Assembly: GCA_964539825.1 (NCBI GenBank)
Contig: CAZIKF010000057.1
Location: 1 to 22,215 of the forward strand
Direction of reading: 5' to 3'
From: CAZIKF01 sp964539825
GTDB lineage: Bacteria > Muiribacteriota > UBA6191
DNA: 22,215 nucleotides
Shown: positions 7,299 to 16,688 of the stretch, piece by piece
Numbering within the stretch: the stretch's first letter is position 1
How the letters are laid out: each line of letters begins with the position of its first letter
Program-made: the position numbers and the translations under genes
Notes under the pieces: generated by a model
The model's input: the letters and a program-made list of their open reading frames with translations, nothing else
Told to the model about the DNA's origin: nothing
Database searches by the model: none

Positions 7299-8807
7299 TT
7301 AATACTGCCATACCCGGGTGAAGGGTGTCTGATTTTGCTTCAGTCCGAGCTTATCCACTTCATCTTGCACGTATTCAAGCAAGCGAGTTCCCTCTGGAGA
7401 TTCCAGATAGTATTCCCAGGCCCCTCTCACCCGTGGGTCCAGGAATTGATTTTCTGAAGTAGTTTTCCAGCGATAATAAAACTGCTTTAAAATCCTTTGA
7501 CGGTCCTCTTTCCCTGGAGCTGAACTAATTTCAGAACGAATCTTTTCGAGTTCCCCTTCGTAAACCCTGGAGTTCTTACGATCCGTTTTGAGGGCTTCCT
7601 GTCTCAGTTTTTCAAGTTTCTCACCGAATCGCTTCCCATCTTCTGAGTGAAAATATTTTTCCACAGGATGTTTGGTCGGGTCCAGATGGGAGCTATCCAT
7701 TTCCATCAACTTCTCGCGAACCTGTTCAAAAACCCAGCGGCGCTCACCTTCATTTTTAGTACGAGCCAATCTCTTTTTGAAGTCCATATGCAGATCCTCA
7801 AAGGGCTTTAGATCTTCCAGGGTCGCGAACTTCAATTCACTAAAGTCAAAGGGCTGCAGCAAATCTGGCTCAGTTTCTTCAACAACATGAGAAGCAGGTA
7901 TTTCAGGCGCGAGAATGACATTTTCCCGGGATCCTTCTGTAGACGCCTGTTCCAAACTTTGAATTTTTTCAGGCGGCTTCGGTTTGGGTGGAAGCCTCTT
8001 AAGAAGTGCTTCCAGGCTTAGAATTGAGACGGGATGCTGTAATTTTCCTTCCAATCGGTCAGCGATTTCCCTGGTCTCCTTTAGTTTTCCTCCGATGAAT
8101 AATAGATTGGCATAGCGAACTTGATCCTCTTCTGTGCCTTCAGTTTCAGATCGCTCTTTATATAGGGAGAGGAGAGGTTCATAGTAATTCGGATGGGTCT
8201 TTTGACTCAGAAAAAGGAGGGTATAGTACGAATACAGATCTCCCTCAATCAGTTCCAGATCTTGTTTAAGAAGTCGTTTCCGAAACTTAATGCGAACGAG
8301 CTTCAGCCATTGCTGCAGACTACGAGTTTCCTCTGTCGGCGTCATTTGCCATAGCTGTTCGAGCATATGATCATAGGCTCTAGAAGTTTGAAAAATACGC
8401 AGTAACCCCCTGCGAACATCCTGATCATCGGGATTCTTTCGAATCAGAGAATAGAACTTTACAAAAGCTGATTGAGTCTCGCCGCGTTCCATGTAATACC
8501 AGCCAAGTTCGCGCTGATAGAGATTTGGCTTGGACTTCTTCATTTGAAAAAGGAGCTTGGAACAATTCTCACTGCTGCTTTCCTCCATGACCTGGGCGCA
8601 AACCCTGATAACCTTCCCGAAATTACCCAGGGATTTATGGGTGAGGGCCAGAATTTCAAGTTGCGCAGGAGTGGAAAAGGAACCCGGATCCTTACTATAT
8701 TCTTTCAGAATTCCCCGGTAGTTTCGGGCCAGATATAGTTTCTTAATGGCCCTTATACTTGCGCTTTCCACGAATGAAAAAATGAGGAAGAAAAGGAGAA
8801 GCCGCAT
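7299..8807 (-). CDS. Exported TPR-like helical protein
   Basis: About 502 aa from an ATG at 8805-8807, which gives a clean signal peptide (MRLLLFFLIFSFVESAS). A GTG at 8823-8825 would add six residues, but neither start has a clear ribosome site. Roughly residues 20-250 are made of paired amphipathic helices with TPR-like spacing (LALTHKSLGNFGKVIRV, ELGWYYMERGETQSAFVKF), though the repeats are degenerate. A Pro/Glu-rich linker follows at about 265-315, then a very charged, probably coiled helical C-terminal half. TPR proteins of this kind serve as periplasmic scaffolds for envelope complexes. It is a single gene, convergent with the 776-aa gene and divergent from the membrane-anchored trio at 9025. 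The partner is unknown. Confidence 0.8.
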   Translation of the reverse strand: MRLLLFFLIFSFVESASIRAIKKLYLARNYRGILKEYSKDPGSFSTPAQLEILALTHKSLGNFGKVIRVCAQVMEESSSENCSKLLFQMKKSKPNLYQRELGWYYMERGETQSAFVKFYSLIRKNPDDQDVRRGLLRIFQTSRAYDHMLEQLWQMTPTEETRSLQQWLKLVRIKFRKRLLKQDLELIEGDLYSYYTLLFLSQKTHPNYYEPLLSLYKERSETEGTEEDQVRYANLLFIGGKLKETREIADRLEGKLQHPVSILSLEALLKRLPPKPKPPEKIQSLEQASTEGSRENVILAPEIPASHVVEETEPDLLQPFDFSELKFATLEDLKPFEDLHMDFKKRLARTKNEGERRWVFEQVREKLMEMDSSHLDPTKHPVEKYFHSEDGKRFGEKLEKLRQEALKTDRKNSRVYEGELEKIRSEISSAPGKEDRQRILKQFYYRWKTTSENQFLDPRVRGAWEYYLESPEGTRLLEYVQDEVDKLGLKQNQTPFTRVWQY

Positions 8808-8924
8808 CTGCCAAGAAGTGTACACCTAAGGATGGTACTCAGGCAATTCTCAGAAGATTACCAATTTCGCGTGTTGATTGAAAAACGAAGGGATTAATCT
8901 AAATTTTCTCTAAATGAACTGATT

Positions 8925-8953
8925 TTGGTCAAGACCCTGCAAACGGGTATACT
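8925..8953 (+). promoter_or_regulatory. Candidate sigma70-type promoter for the 9025-12055 operon
   Basis: TTGGTC (8925-8930) and TATACT (8948-8953) are 17 bp apart, and the first gene starts about 70 nt downstream. The -35 overlaps a small palindrome, GGTC-AA-GACC (8927-8936), whose other strand reads TTGACC. It could serve as a -35 or operator half for the divergent gene at 8807, though no good -10 is visible on that side. Confidence 0.45.
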
Positions 8954-9024
8954 GTTTGCTTTCCTGATAGACTATCTTTGCTCATTATGGATGATCCTGG
9001 CCATAGAAATGACTGGTCGCTGAG

Positions 9025-9507
9025 ATGATTTCAAGAATCGCATTCGTTCTTTCCATTCTTCTCTTCTGTTCCAGTCTTTGGACAAGGATAAAGGTCACCC
9101 TGGACCAGAAAAAGGAATCGAGAATCCTTGAATGGAAGCTGGACAGGGACTGGAAGCTCCAGGGAATCTCAGCCCAGGCTATAAAGGCTTTGAAGACCTT
9201 GGACCTTCCTTTGACGGGCGAACTTCAAATATCAAGGAAGAAGTCAGACGAATTCAAACCGAGTGGTAAGAACTCAATCTTGCGGGACCTTGGATCTCGG
9301 CTGCAGGAGCAATTGGGTACAGATGACCTTCTGACCATTAAATGGAATCCACTTAACGCCCCAGATCCCTCACTTCCCCTTCCCCCGCTCCTGACTCCAA
9401 GTCCCATCCGTCTCGATGTCAGTTTGTACAGTCTCAGCCTTGGAAAAAATACCAGGACCAAACTTAGCTCATTCTTACCTTCATCCACACAAGGACACGC
9501 GTGGTAA
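9025..9507 (+). CDS. Small membrane-anchored protein, first gene of a coupled trio
   Basis: 160 aa. One N-terminal hydrophobic segment (residues 4-19, SRIAFVLSILLFCSSLW) is followed by basic residues, as in a type II anchor or uncleaved signal. The remaining 140 residues are soluble, with a Pro-rich linker at about 111-127 (PDPSLPLPPLLTPSP). No known domain is visible. The stop codon overlaps the next start (TAATG at 9505-9509), so translation of the two is coupled. The architecture of short N-terminal anchor plus exported domain resembles minor pilin-like or TadE-like components, but the pilin prepilin-peptidase motif is absent. Such a role is unproven. Confidence 0.7.
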   Translation: MISRIAFVLSILLFCSSLWTRIKVTLDQKKESRILEWKLDRDWKLQGISAQAIKALKTLDLPLTGELQISRKKSDEFKPSGKNSILRDLGSRLQEQLGTDDLLTIKWNPLNAPDPSLPLPPLLTPSPIRLDVSLYSLSLGKNTRTKLSSFLPSSTQGHAW

Positions 9508-10064
9508 TGAATTCAAGACAAAGCACAACAGCGTCACTCCTTCTAATCTGCTCCGTCCTGACGCTGGGTTCCTCTCTGCTGCTTTTTTCATCCTGGGAAT
9601 CTCTAACAACACCGATTGAGCATCCCTACGCATCCGAGGAAGGAGCTTTACTTTGGAATTTGAGCTGGCGAATTTCACAAGCTCAGGAGGTTCTTTATCC
9701 ATACACTGAAAAGGAGGCTACGGAAAGCAGCTGGTCTGATATCTTAGTCCTTCGATCTCAATCTGGGCATTTGAATATTCTCAGGCTAGACTCCACGAAA
9801 AAGTCCAGCTTGTGTCTGAATACCACTCATTTAGAGAGTGAAAAGGAATACTCAGATCAGAAATTTCTCAAAGGTCTTAACTGTACTTCCCTGACCACCC
9901 TTCCCGTCACCAGTTTTCAAGTGCAGAGCCAAAGACACGAAGGTGATCAGCATATCGGCCAGGTTAAGGTGGAAATTAGCTACCAGGGTAAATCTCGGAT
10001 TCTGGACCGATCAGGAGTTTTTTCCATATTTTCACAAGACTATAAATGGGTAGTGGGACTATGA
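9507..10064 (+). CDS. Membrane-anchored exported protein, second gene of the trio
   Basis: About 185 aa from the ATG at 9507, preferred over a GTG at 9501 because it overlaps the upstream stop as TAATG. An N-terminal membrane segment (about 8-28, after MNSRQSTTAS) is followed by an extracytoplasmic domain rich in Ser and Thr with two cysteines (103 and 126) that could pair. The end of the protein looks beta-rich. The N-terminus is loosely like PilX- or TadG-type minor pilins (short basic head, long hydrophobic helix continuing into SWRISQAQEV), but no class motif supports it. Its stop overlaps the next start (ATGA at 10061-10064). Unknown function. Confidence 0.7.
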   Translation: MNSRQSTTASLLLICSVLTLGSSLLLFSSWESLTTPIEHPYASEEGALLWNLSWRISQAQEVLYPYTEKEATESSWSDILVLRSQSGHLNILRLDSTKKSSLCLNTTHLESEKEYSDQKFLKGLNCTSLTTLPVTSFQVQSQRHEGDQHIGQVKVEISYQGKSRILDRSGVFSIFSQDYKWVVGL

Positions 10065-12055
10065 AGGATTTCGGTTTTCTTTTCATTACCGGACTTTCAG
10101 TTCTCCTGCTTCTCTTTTGCGCCACACTTCACATGAAGACACTATTCAAGGACCAAGAGCAGCCCCGTAACGGTACTGACCTGGTACAGATTCTTAGTGT
10201 TGCTCAATTTTCAGCACAGTTGCTCGAAAGAGATTCAAGACTTCCCGGGGAATTAAGTTCATTGTTGGAAATTCCAACCCTCAGTATTGATACCGAGAAT
10301 GGACGCTATTCAGTCACTCCCCTCAAGGTAAAGCAGGCTTCGAATGAGGATCCGAATTTTGAACTATCAGTAGTATCTACAAGGAATAAACATAAATTTC
10401 AAACCTGGACCCTGAATACCCGCCTGGATCGCGCTCGCCCCTTTCTCCCTCCAAATCCGCTGGTCACCCTGGGTCTGTCCAACCTTCCCTCTGGACCAAT
10501 TGAGAAGGAGGATTCCTACGCTCCAAAGCTAGAGGAAATGGATATTCAGGTCATTCTGAACGCAGAGAAAGCTCTGCGTAAACTTGACCTCTGTTCTCCA
10601 CTCAGATTTTTTACCCACAAAAAGCTGCTGGAAGCCTCCACACTGATTTCAGCAGTTTCATCACTAAGCACAGCCAAAGAATCAGATAGCGAAGAATTCG
10701 CCCATATGAAGAGGCGTTGGTTCTTTCATATGGGAGAACTTCTGTTGGTACTGGTCAGGCGGATGCGGGAAATTTCAAGGGCTGAACTCATCACTTTTCT
10801 ACATGGATCCAAAATTTTTAAAAGTTTGAAGGTTTCGGATGTGGAACTGATGGAGCTAGGCGAGCAGGCTGTCAAAATTGAAATTCCCGTCTTACTCGAG
10901 GAGATAGATCCAAAACAATTTCAGACTCTGCTAAAAAGGACTATGCTGAACAGGGCTCTAGAGTATTTAAGGAGTTCCTCAGAATCACAAGAGCTGGCTC
11001 ATCATAGTCATTTTCTACTGAAACTCACCTCCATGACGCTCAGAGATAGCGATGTTAGAACAACCGCTGAGCGCCTGGTGCTCGAAGAGGGAAACCAGAT
11101 ACCAGAAGGTCATGAGCATAGTCTCTTTGGATCCAACTGGACCTTGAATTCCTCCTCCCCGTATTCCCAGGAAAAGTTAATTCAGAGTTTTCTTAATCAC
11201 CTTCCCCACTTCTTAAGAGTGGGTAGAGCCCCTCCTGAACTAAAAGATCCGGTCGCTCTCGTTTCCCTTCAAGGGAGGCTTATTGCGCTTACTAAAAGCG
11301 GCACCTGCTATAACTTTGATTCAACGGCGACCTGGCGTCCCCAACCAGGTTTACGAGGCCAGGTGGAGGAGGTCCTGGGAACTACGGTGCTCATAGACCC
11401 AATTTTTGAAACCGATAAACTCCGAGCCTGGAGTCGAAGTGGAAAAATAATCTCTAGCTGGGATAGCGAAGATGGATTCCAATGGAGTCCTAAAGGTTCA
11501 ACCCTTCCGATCAAAACTCTTGAAATCCATCAAGATCTTCAATTCATCACTGATGAAAAGTCATTGTGGATTTTGATGAGGCAGGAAGGAATTCTGACAG
11601 CTGCCTGGAATAGTGTTGATGGCGAACAATGGAATCCAATTAAGGTAGGTGAATCATGGGCTTCTGAGGCCTTTTTATTCAGCTCAAGGAGAGTTCTTTA
11701 TGGATTCAAAGCCTGCCTGGCAGATGCACAGGAAAACTGCGTAGATCAGTTTTTTGCTATTGCGGGTGACGGCTCTAACAAAATGCGATATGAGATCAAG
11801 GACCGAGTCAAGCCATTTGCCGTCATTGAGAGAGGAACTGACTTAATACTGTTAGATGAGAAATCCGGCACTTTGTTTCGTTCTGATTCCAATCAAAACT
11901 TCACTCCATTCTCTAAACAATCCTCGATTTCCAGGGGACTGTTAACCCTCCACCGCTCCCAGGTTACAATCCTGGATCCAGGGGGACAACTCTGGCTTCT
12001 TTCCGAAGATGGCATTTTGGAGTTTCTATCGAGGCCAAGAGGGTACCGGATCTGA
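10061..12055 (+). CDS. Membrane-anchored protein with C-terminal Asp-box propeller-like domain
   Basis: 664 aa from the ATG at 10061, chosen for the ATGA overlap with the upstream stop; an in-frame ATG at 10046 would add five residues. Residues 5-20 are an N-terminal membrane segment. The middle (about 60-390) is mixed alpha/beta with no domain I know. The last 260 residues have repeated blades with Asp-box (BNR) motifs: SWDSEDGFQW (466-475), AWNSVDGEQW (515-524) and a degenerate LFRSDSNQNF (605-614). Such motifs mark beta-propellers of sialidase-like, Vps10 or photosystem-assembly type, which bind ligands or proteins. None of the sialidase catalytic residues can be placed, so binding rather than catalysis is likelier. 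It converges with the HEAT-repeat gene, with 20 bp between stops. Confidence 0.75.
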   Translation: MKDFGFLFITGLSVLLLLFCATLHMKTLFKDQEQPRNGTDLVQILSVAQFSAQLLERDSRLPGELSSLLEIPTLSIDTENGRYSVTPLKVKQASNEDPNFELSVVSTRNKHKFQTWTLNTRLDRARPFLPPNPLVTLGLSNLPSGPIEKEDSYAPKLEEMDIQVILNAEKALRKLDLCSPLRFFTHKKLLEASTLISAVSSLSTAKESDSEEFAHMKRRWFFHMGELLLVLVRRMREISRAELITFLHGSKIFKSLKVSDVELMELGEQAVKIEIPVLLEEIDPKQFQTLLKRTMLNRALEYLRSSSESQELAHHSHFLLKLTSMTLRDSDVRTTAERLVLEEGNQIPEGHEHSLFGSNWTLNSSSPYSQEKLIQSFLNHLPHFLRVGRAPPELKDPVALVSLQGRLIALTKSGTCYNFDSTATWRPQPGLRGQVEEVLGTTVLIDPIFETDKLRAWSRSGKIISSWDSEDGFQWSPKGSTLPIKTLEIHQDLQFITDEKSLWILMRQEGILTAAWNSVDGEQWNPIKVGESWASEAFLFSSRRVLYGFKACLADAQENCVDQFFAIAGDGSNKMRYEIKDRVKPFAVIERGTDLILLDEKSGTLFRSDSNQNFTPFSKQSSISRGLLTLHRSQVTILDPGGQLWLLSEDGILEFLSRPRGYRI

Positions 12056-12075
12056 GAGCTTTTCTTAGCGCCAAA

Positions 12076-14691
12076 CTACGATTGCGGGATCTTTCTCTTA
12101 CGCAGTCTTTGAACATAAAGAGTTCCCAGGGGACCGATCTCCAAAATCCTAACTTTAAACCTACTCCTGGAACTTTGGCGTGGGGATGATTTACCTCTCA
12201 GGTATACGAGTCGCTTTGATATCAATCCAACACTCCAATCCAACTTCCCCAAAACTGGCCTAAAAAGACCATCTACAAGGATTATTCGCCCCTTGAGACC
12301 ACCTGGATCAAAAAAGTTTAGTTCCTCAAGGGAAGGCAATCTTGATTCCTCAATTCCCCGGTAACCGCTGCGAGGAAGGAGCTTTTGGAAATTCTCGAAG
12401 GAACCCACGCCCAGCAAAATCAAGCCCACTGTGGATACGGGAAGCAGCCACCAAAGGTGAACTAACTTGCTTCGTGGCATTGCACCTGATGAAGTACTCC
12501 CCGGAGAAGTCACGGGTTTGAATCCCATGTTCAGTGAAGTTTCAAGATCTTTAATCCGCTTTCTAAGGTTCTTGTCTGAAACTTTTTTTCGAATCTTTCT
12601 CAGGGAAACCACATCCCATCGCCCTCCATTCTCGGAGAGAAATGAAAAGATGAAATTGACGATTTTCCCCTCCCACTTCTTGTCCAGGGCGGAAATCAAG
12701 ATTCGATTCAGGTCGGTTGGCGGACATTCCCACTCCTCAAGGGCTTTCATTACTCGATTCCATTGGTGGGAATCCTCCTCAATCATACGCTCAATTAGAG
12801 ACAGAGCCATATCAGGCCGCTTTTTGGTCAATAGCACCAGTGATTCTTCCAGGATCACCCAGTCTGTTTCAAGGAGATTTTCCCTTTCCTGAATTGCACT
12901 CAGATGGGGCAGAACACGCGGGTCCCCAAGTTTTGAAAGTGCCCTTGCCGCCGAACGGCTTAGACTTGAATTTTCACCCTCGAGGAATGATTCCAGAGTC
13001 TCCCATTCATCACCGAAAGAGAGCACCCCAACAGCGTCGATCATATACTCAAGAGTCTTGGCATCTTCCTCCACCCTCAACGAATTACGAATCAGGATGA
13101 GCGTTTCCGCCGGATCGGGTACGACCTCATAATTTAAAAGACGTTTCAGACTGGATATCTTCTCCTCACCAGTACCGGACTCCAGAAACTGAGCTAATTG
13201 ATCGAGATACTTCACTGGGTTTGAGAAGAGCAGATTCTTACTTCTTTGCGCCTCGCCTTCCGACACAAAAGCCTCACTTGAGTCGACCTCCTCAGGGGTA
13301 AGGGCAGACTCTATTGTCTGCTGGGCCTCCACAGCAACGCTCCCATCGCCCGTCCTGATTAGCTTTTTAAGAAGGACCTTTGCTCTTTGTGAATCCATTT
13401 TTTCGAGTATGGGAATAGCCAGGTGACTTTCTTCCTCACTGCCCTGAACCAGGTCCTCCAGGCATTCCCAAATCTCTTCATCAAAAAGGCCTGCCGCATC
13501 TTCCCTACTCATCAGTATCAGGGCAGTACTTGCGCGAACTGCAGCATCGGAATCGCTCAATACAGGCACCAGAATTGGAAGTAAAGGCTGTGGAATACCA
13601 GAACCAAGCCATTCCAGCGAAGTCTCTCTTACCCTTGGATGCGGATGATAGAGATAATTCATCAGGCTTCTAAGCTTGCGCTCGTTGGATTCAATGCCAA
13701 AACTAAAGGCACGAATCTCCGAGACAAGTGTCTCAGGATCCTTTTCAGGGTCTAAATAGCACCCCTTCGCATGAACTACCTCCGGTTCAACCTCTTCCTG
13801 GATCGAGATTTGATTCGCGGAGGAGAGGGCTCTATACCATTCTGAATCAACCTGATTAAGATCTTTGAGAATTCTTTGAAGGTTAGTTTTCATACGGCTG
13901 GGAACCTGCTCAAAAACAGTCTTAAAGCCTTCACAAGCCAGGTCTCGGACTCTTGGCTCCTGATCTTGTAGTAGAAACCCCAGAATTCGACCCCCGTCCC
14001 TATTTCGTAATGCGCAAGCACTGGCAACGGCTACAGATCCAACATGCACCTTCCAGGATGGAATCGCTAGAAGCGTCTCTCTTAAAATCCATCCTAGCGC
14101 GGTAGTACCATGTCCCATCAAAAGACTTAGAACCCTCCTGCGTACCTCTGGTTCCTTGTGATTACTCAGCGGTATGAGACGTGCTATGGTTTTAGAGCTA
14201 CCCAGGGAATTGAGAATTTCAGATGTCAAAATTACAATGCGTGGATCAGGGTCGTTTAGAAAGCTGGAAATCTCTTCAACTTGCTCAAAGTGGAGGCTTC
14301 CTGCAAGGCGAAGATAGCAAGCCTTGAGATGAGGGTCAGCTACGCCCTTCAAGAACTCGCGCATCTTTGGCAGACACTGCCAGGCACCCTTTTCAAGGGC
14401 GGCACGAAATACTTCGATGAGATGGTCCTGTGATGTTTTCGATCCCAGCTTATCAAATACCTCAAGCATTGGATCAGGCTGATTGGGCCGCATTCCCCGT
14501 ACTTTCATATTTAGTCGACGTTCGATTCCTGATCGGACTACAAGGGATTGCTCCTTTTTGAGGGCTTCCAATAACTCCTCCAGGGCCTTTGGATGGGTAG
14601 ACTCCAACAAATCACAATAGGCTACTTTCCTAAGCCTTGGATCTGGATGTCCCTGAAAGGGAATCAGAGGAGAAAATTGATTTAAAGACAT
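12076..14691 (-). CDS. HEAT-repeat protein with one C-terminal-side membrane segment
   Basis: 871 aa. Residues 1-730 are a long array of helix pairs of HEAT type, with the typical (D/H)PDPR(V/L)R turns: GHPDPRLRK (14), NDPDPRIV (146), NHKEPEVRR (177), HPHPRVRE (349) and SDSDAAVRA (379), with a further turn near 574 (SSLSRSAARAL). Such arrays are protein-binding scaffolds. A Gly/Ser/Pro linker (723-740) leads to a membrane helix at about 744-764 and a basic tail of about 107 residues. The large domain should be cytoplasmic and the tail outside, if the usual positive-inside rule holds. Last gene of the six-gene unit, 8 bp after the TraB-like gene, with AGGG in the overlap of that stop. It may anchor the neighbouring MoxR ATPase to the membrane. 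Inferred, not shown. Confidence 0.85.
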   Translation of the reverse strand: MSLNQFSPLIPFQGHPDPRLRKVAYCDLLESTHPKALEELLEALKKEQSLVVRSGIERRLNMKVRGMRPNQPDPMLEVFDKLGSKTSQDHLIEVFRAALEKGAWQCLPKMREFLKGVADPHLKACYLRLAGSLHFEQVEEISSFLNDPDPRIVILTSEILNSLGSSKTIARLIPLSNHKEPEVRRRVLSLLMGHGTTALGWILRETLLAIPSWKVHVGSVAVASACALRNRDGGRILGFLLQDQEPRVRDLACEGFKTVFEQVPSRMKTNLQRILKDLNQVDSEWYRALSSANQISIQEEVEPEVVHAKGCYLDPEKDPETLVSEIRAFSFGIESNERKLRSLMNYLYHPHPRVRETSLEWLGSGIPQPLLPILVPVLSDSDAAVRASTALILMSREDAAGLFDEEIWECLEDLVQGSEEESHLAIPILEKMDSQRAKVLLKKLIRTGDGSVAVEAQQTIESALTPEEVDSSEAFVSEGEAQRSKNLLFSNPVKYLDQLAQFLESGTGEEKISSLKRLLNYEVVPDPAETLILIRNSLRVEEDAKTLEYMIDAVGVLSFGDEWETLESFLEGENSSLSRSAARALSKLGDPRVLPHLSAIQERENLLETDWVILEESLVLLTKKRPDMALSLIERMIEEDSHQWNRVMKALEEWECPPTDLNRILISALDKKWEGKIVNFIFSFLSENGGRWDVVSLRKIRKKVSDKNLRKRIKDLETSLNMGFKPVTSPGSTSSGAMPRSKLVHLWWLLPVSTVGLILLGVGSFENFQKLLPRSGYRGIEESRLPSLEELNFFDPGGLKGRIILVDGLFRPVLGKLDWSVGLISKRLVYLRGKSSPRQSSRSRFKVRILEIGPLGTLYVQRLRKRKIPQS

Positions 14692-14699
14692 GGAAAACC

Positions 14700-16676
14700 C
14701 TAAATATATTCGCGAATGATTTCTCTCTTGTCATGACCGGCTAATACATGGAATCGTCGAATTCTATGTAGTGTCGCAGGTGAAAAGGAGCCTAGTGGGA
14801 CATAGATAATCCTTTTTCCCATGCGCTCAGCAAGTAATTTGAAAAGCGACCGCGGCGGTTTAGGTCCCACGTAAACAATATTTCTATTTACTGAATACTC
14901 AATTGCCGCAGCTAGCAGAACTTCGTGTTTATAGGGTACAAACAGGTAATCAGAATCGCTCCACACATCATAGAGCCGCTGGGGAGGAAAACTCATCATT
15001 AATCCACCATAATAAGCTCTTCCAATTCCTGGACCCACCATTTGGTCTTGATAGTCGGTAGCATAAAATGCAAGATCAGACTCCTGATCATGCTCACCTA
15101 GCCAGGTCAACCGATAGTTATACTTTTCATTCTTGCGGTCTTCATCAAAGATAAGAACCACGGAACCCATCTGATTCTCGAAGCGTCGTAACTCCTTGAC
15201 ATAAATTCGTCCGGAACCAACATTTCTCACCGTTTCGCGGTAATCAATTCCATCTAACAGAGAAGCGGTGAATGGTTCAGTTCTTGTACATTCCGCAGAA
15301 AGAACTGAGGCGCCTTTTTTCTTAAGAGTGTCCGCAAAATTTTCGATTGCAATATCTTCTACCGGAAAGGAACATAATCCATCCTTTTCAAAATCCTTAC
15401 TCCACTCTCCAGGGCGCTTCTCTTTAGGGCGGAGTCTTTGGGGAATTCCAAACTTACCTCGCTTTCGAGAAGGAATCCTCTTTCTAAACCTGATTCTCTC
15501 CGAACCCAGCCATACCTCATCGGGGGTCAGATCCACTGTCATCAGGCCGGGTTTTTCCTCCTGGTACGGATAAGTACTCCCGAACTCCCATAACTCATAG
15601 GCAAAATCATCATCCACAACGCCCTTTGAGGCATTCACCAATTCAAAGAATTCAGGAAGTAGTTTCTCTTCGAGAAAACAGCGCTTTCGAAGAAAATCAC
15701 CGATGGCCTTCTCATGCCAGTTCTTGACCTCAAGATCGAGTTTTTTGTGATATTCCTGGGCGGCCTCTTCAAATAGAAGCTGGAAGATTAGCTTTCGATC
15801 AACCCATCGCCTGGATCCTTTTGTCTTCCAGGATTCACGGTTTCGAGTGATTGAATTTAAAACCCTTTGACGTAGGATCTCTCCTCCATCCTCTATTTTG
15901 CCCTCCTTTCCTCCCGAAATCACCCTCATCACCCTATCCCCTTTATGAACTTGTTTCTCCATGCACCTGATGGAGTTTTGGGTAGGTTTATTAGAATCCC
16001 CCTGTCTCCACACCTCATAGGCTGCCGAAAGGGCTCCAAACTCTCCCAGGCAAGTTCTTGAGGATTCCTCGGAGACGTTAAACACCTGGGCGTTTTGACG
16101 GCGGTAATAACCCAGGGGGAGAACTTGCTCAGACTCCAGATGCTTCATCACTCTATGTAGGTGCGTCATTCCGCAAACATAGAGGATTTCAGGAGATTTG
16201 GGTAAAATCTCCTGAAGCTTATAAGCCATATATCGCTCACGGCGATGGTCAATCTCATTGATACCCTGATGCCTTCCAAACTCCTTTAACCATGCCTTGT
16301 AATAATCTTCCAACTTAACATTCGCAAGGGCATAGGGATCAGGTATCAGGTCCCGAGAGGTGGGATACTCATCCACATCCAGATCTACAAAATGGATATC
16401 TATATCAAGGTCCAGGGCAGAGCGAACGGCCTCTACAAGTGGATCGCAAGGTTCCACCGGTAAATAGATTGGACTCCCCTTCTGATCCTTATAGATAAGC
16501 ACTGAGAGATAGGGAAGTCGAGAAACCGCTGTAATAAATCCCTTGCGTACGCTAGAGGGCAGTTCAACCGCAAGAGCGTCAAATTTTTGGGATCGAATCA
16601 CATCGTGCACCCATAGGGCAAACTCCATCCGATAGTGACAAATAGGAATCCCTAAAACTGATTCAAAGCGAATCAT
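14700..16676 (-). CDS. TraB/DUF5682-like protein with unassigned C-terminal half
   Basis: 658 aa. The first 190 residues follow the layout of TraB/PrgY and especially DUF5682-type proteins: a start with GIPICHY (His14), VELP (Glu38) after an FDALA strand, a FVDLD strand near 96-100, an arginine-methionine helix (RERYMAYKL, 146-154) and a GMTHL motif (169-173). In that superfamily the His, Glu and Arg positions are conserved and may form an active site. Residues 230-480 are charged and helical. Residues 480-658 look alpha/beta (VVLIFDEDR, IVYVGPKPP, IIYVPLGS) and fit no family I know. It sits 12 bp after a MoxR-type ATPase gene; DUF5682 proteins are known to occur with MoxR ATPases. The remote homology is by eye, so the family name carries moderate certainty. 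Confidence 0.65.
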   Translation of the reverse strand: MIRFESVLGIPICHYRMEFALWVHDVIRSQKFDALAVELPSSVRKGFITAVSRLPYLSVLIYKDQKGSPIYLPVEPCDPLVEAVRSALDLDIDIHFVDLDVDEYPTSRDLIPDPYALANVKLEDYYKAWLKEFGRHQGINEIDHRRERYMAYKLQEILPKSPEILYVCGMTHLHRVMKHLESEQVLPLGYYRRQNAQVFNVSEESSRTCLGEFGALSAAYEVWRQGDSNKPTQNSIRCMEKQVHKGDRVMRVISGGKEGKIEDGGEILRQRVLNSITRNRESWKTKGSRRWVDRKLIFQLLFEEAAQEYHKKLDLEVKNWHEKAIGDFLRKRCFLEEKLLPEFFELVNASKGVVDDDFAYELWEFGSTYPYQEEKPGLMTVDLTPDEVWLGSERIRFRKRIPSRKRGKFGIPQRLRPKEKRPGEWSKDFEKDGLCSFPVEDIAIENFADTLKKKGASVLSAECTRTEPFTASLLDGIDYRETVRNVGSGRIYVKELRRFENQMGSVVLIFDEDRKNEKYNYRLTWLGEHDQESDLAFYATDYQDQMVGPGIGRAYYGGLMMSFPPQRLYDVWSDSDYLFVPYKHEVLLAAAIEYSVNRNIVYVGPKPPRSLFKLLAERMGKRIIYVPLGSFSPATLHRIRRFHVLAGHDKREIIREYI

Positions 16677-16688
16677 AACAGGTACTGG

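Noticed and set aside
9025..10064. Type IV pilins in the first two genes of the trio
   Set aside because: No G-F-T-L-x-E prepilin cleavage motif is present, so only a general membrane-anchor call is made.
12467..13100. Two long plus-strand frames opposite the HEAT-repeat gene
   Set aside because: They lie entirely inside a clear HEAT-repeat coding region on the other strand and have no recognisable content.
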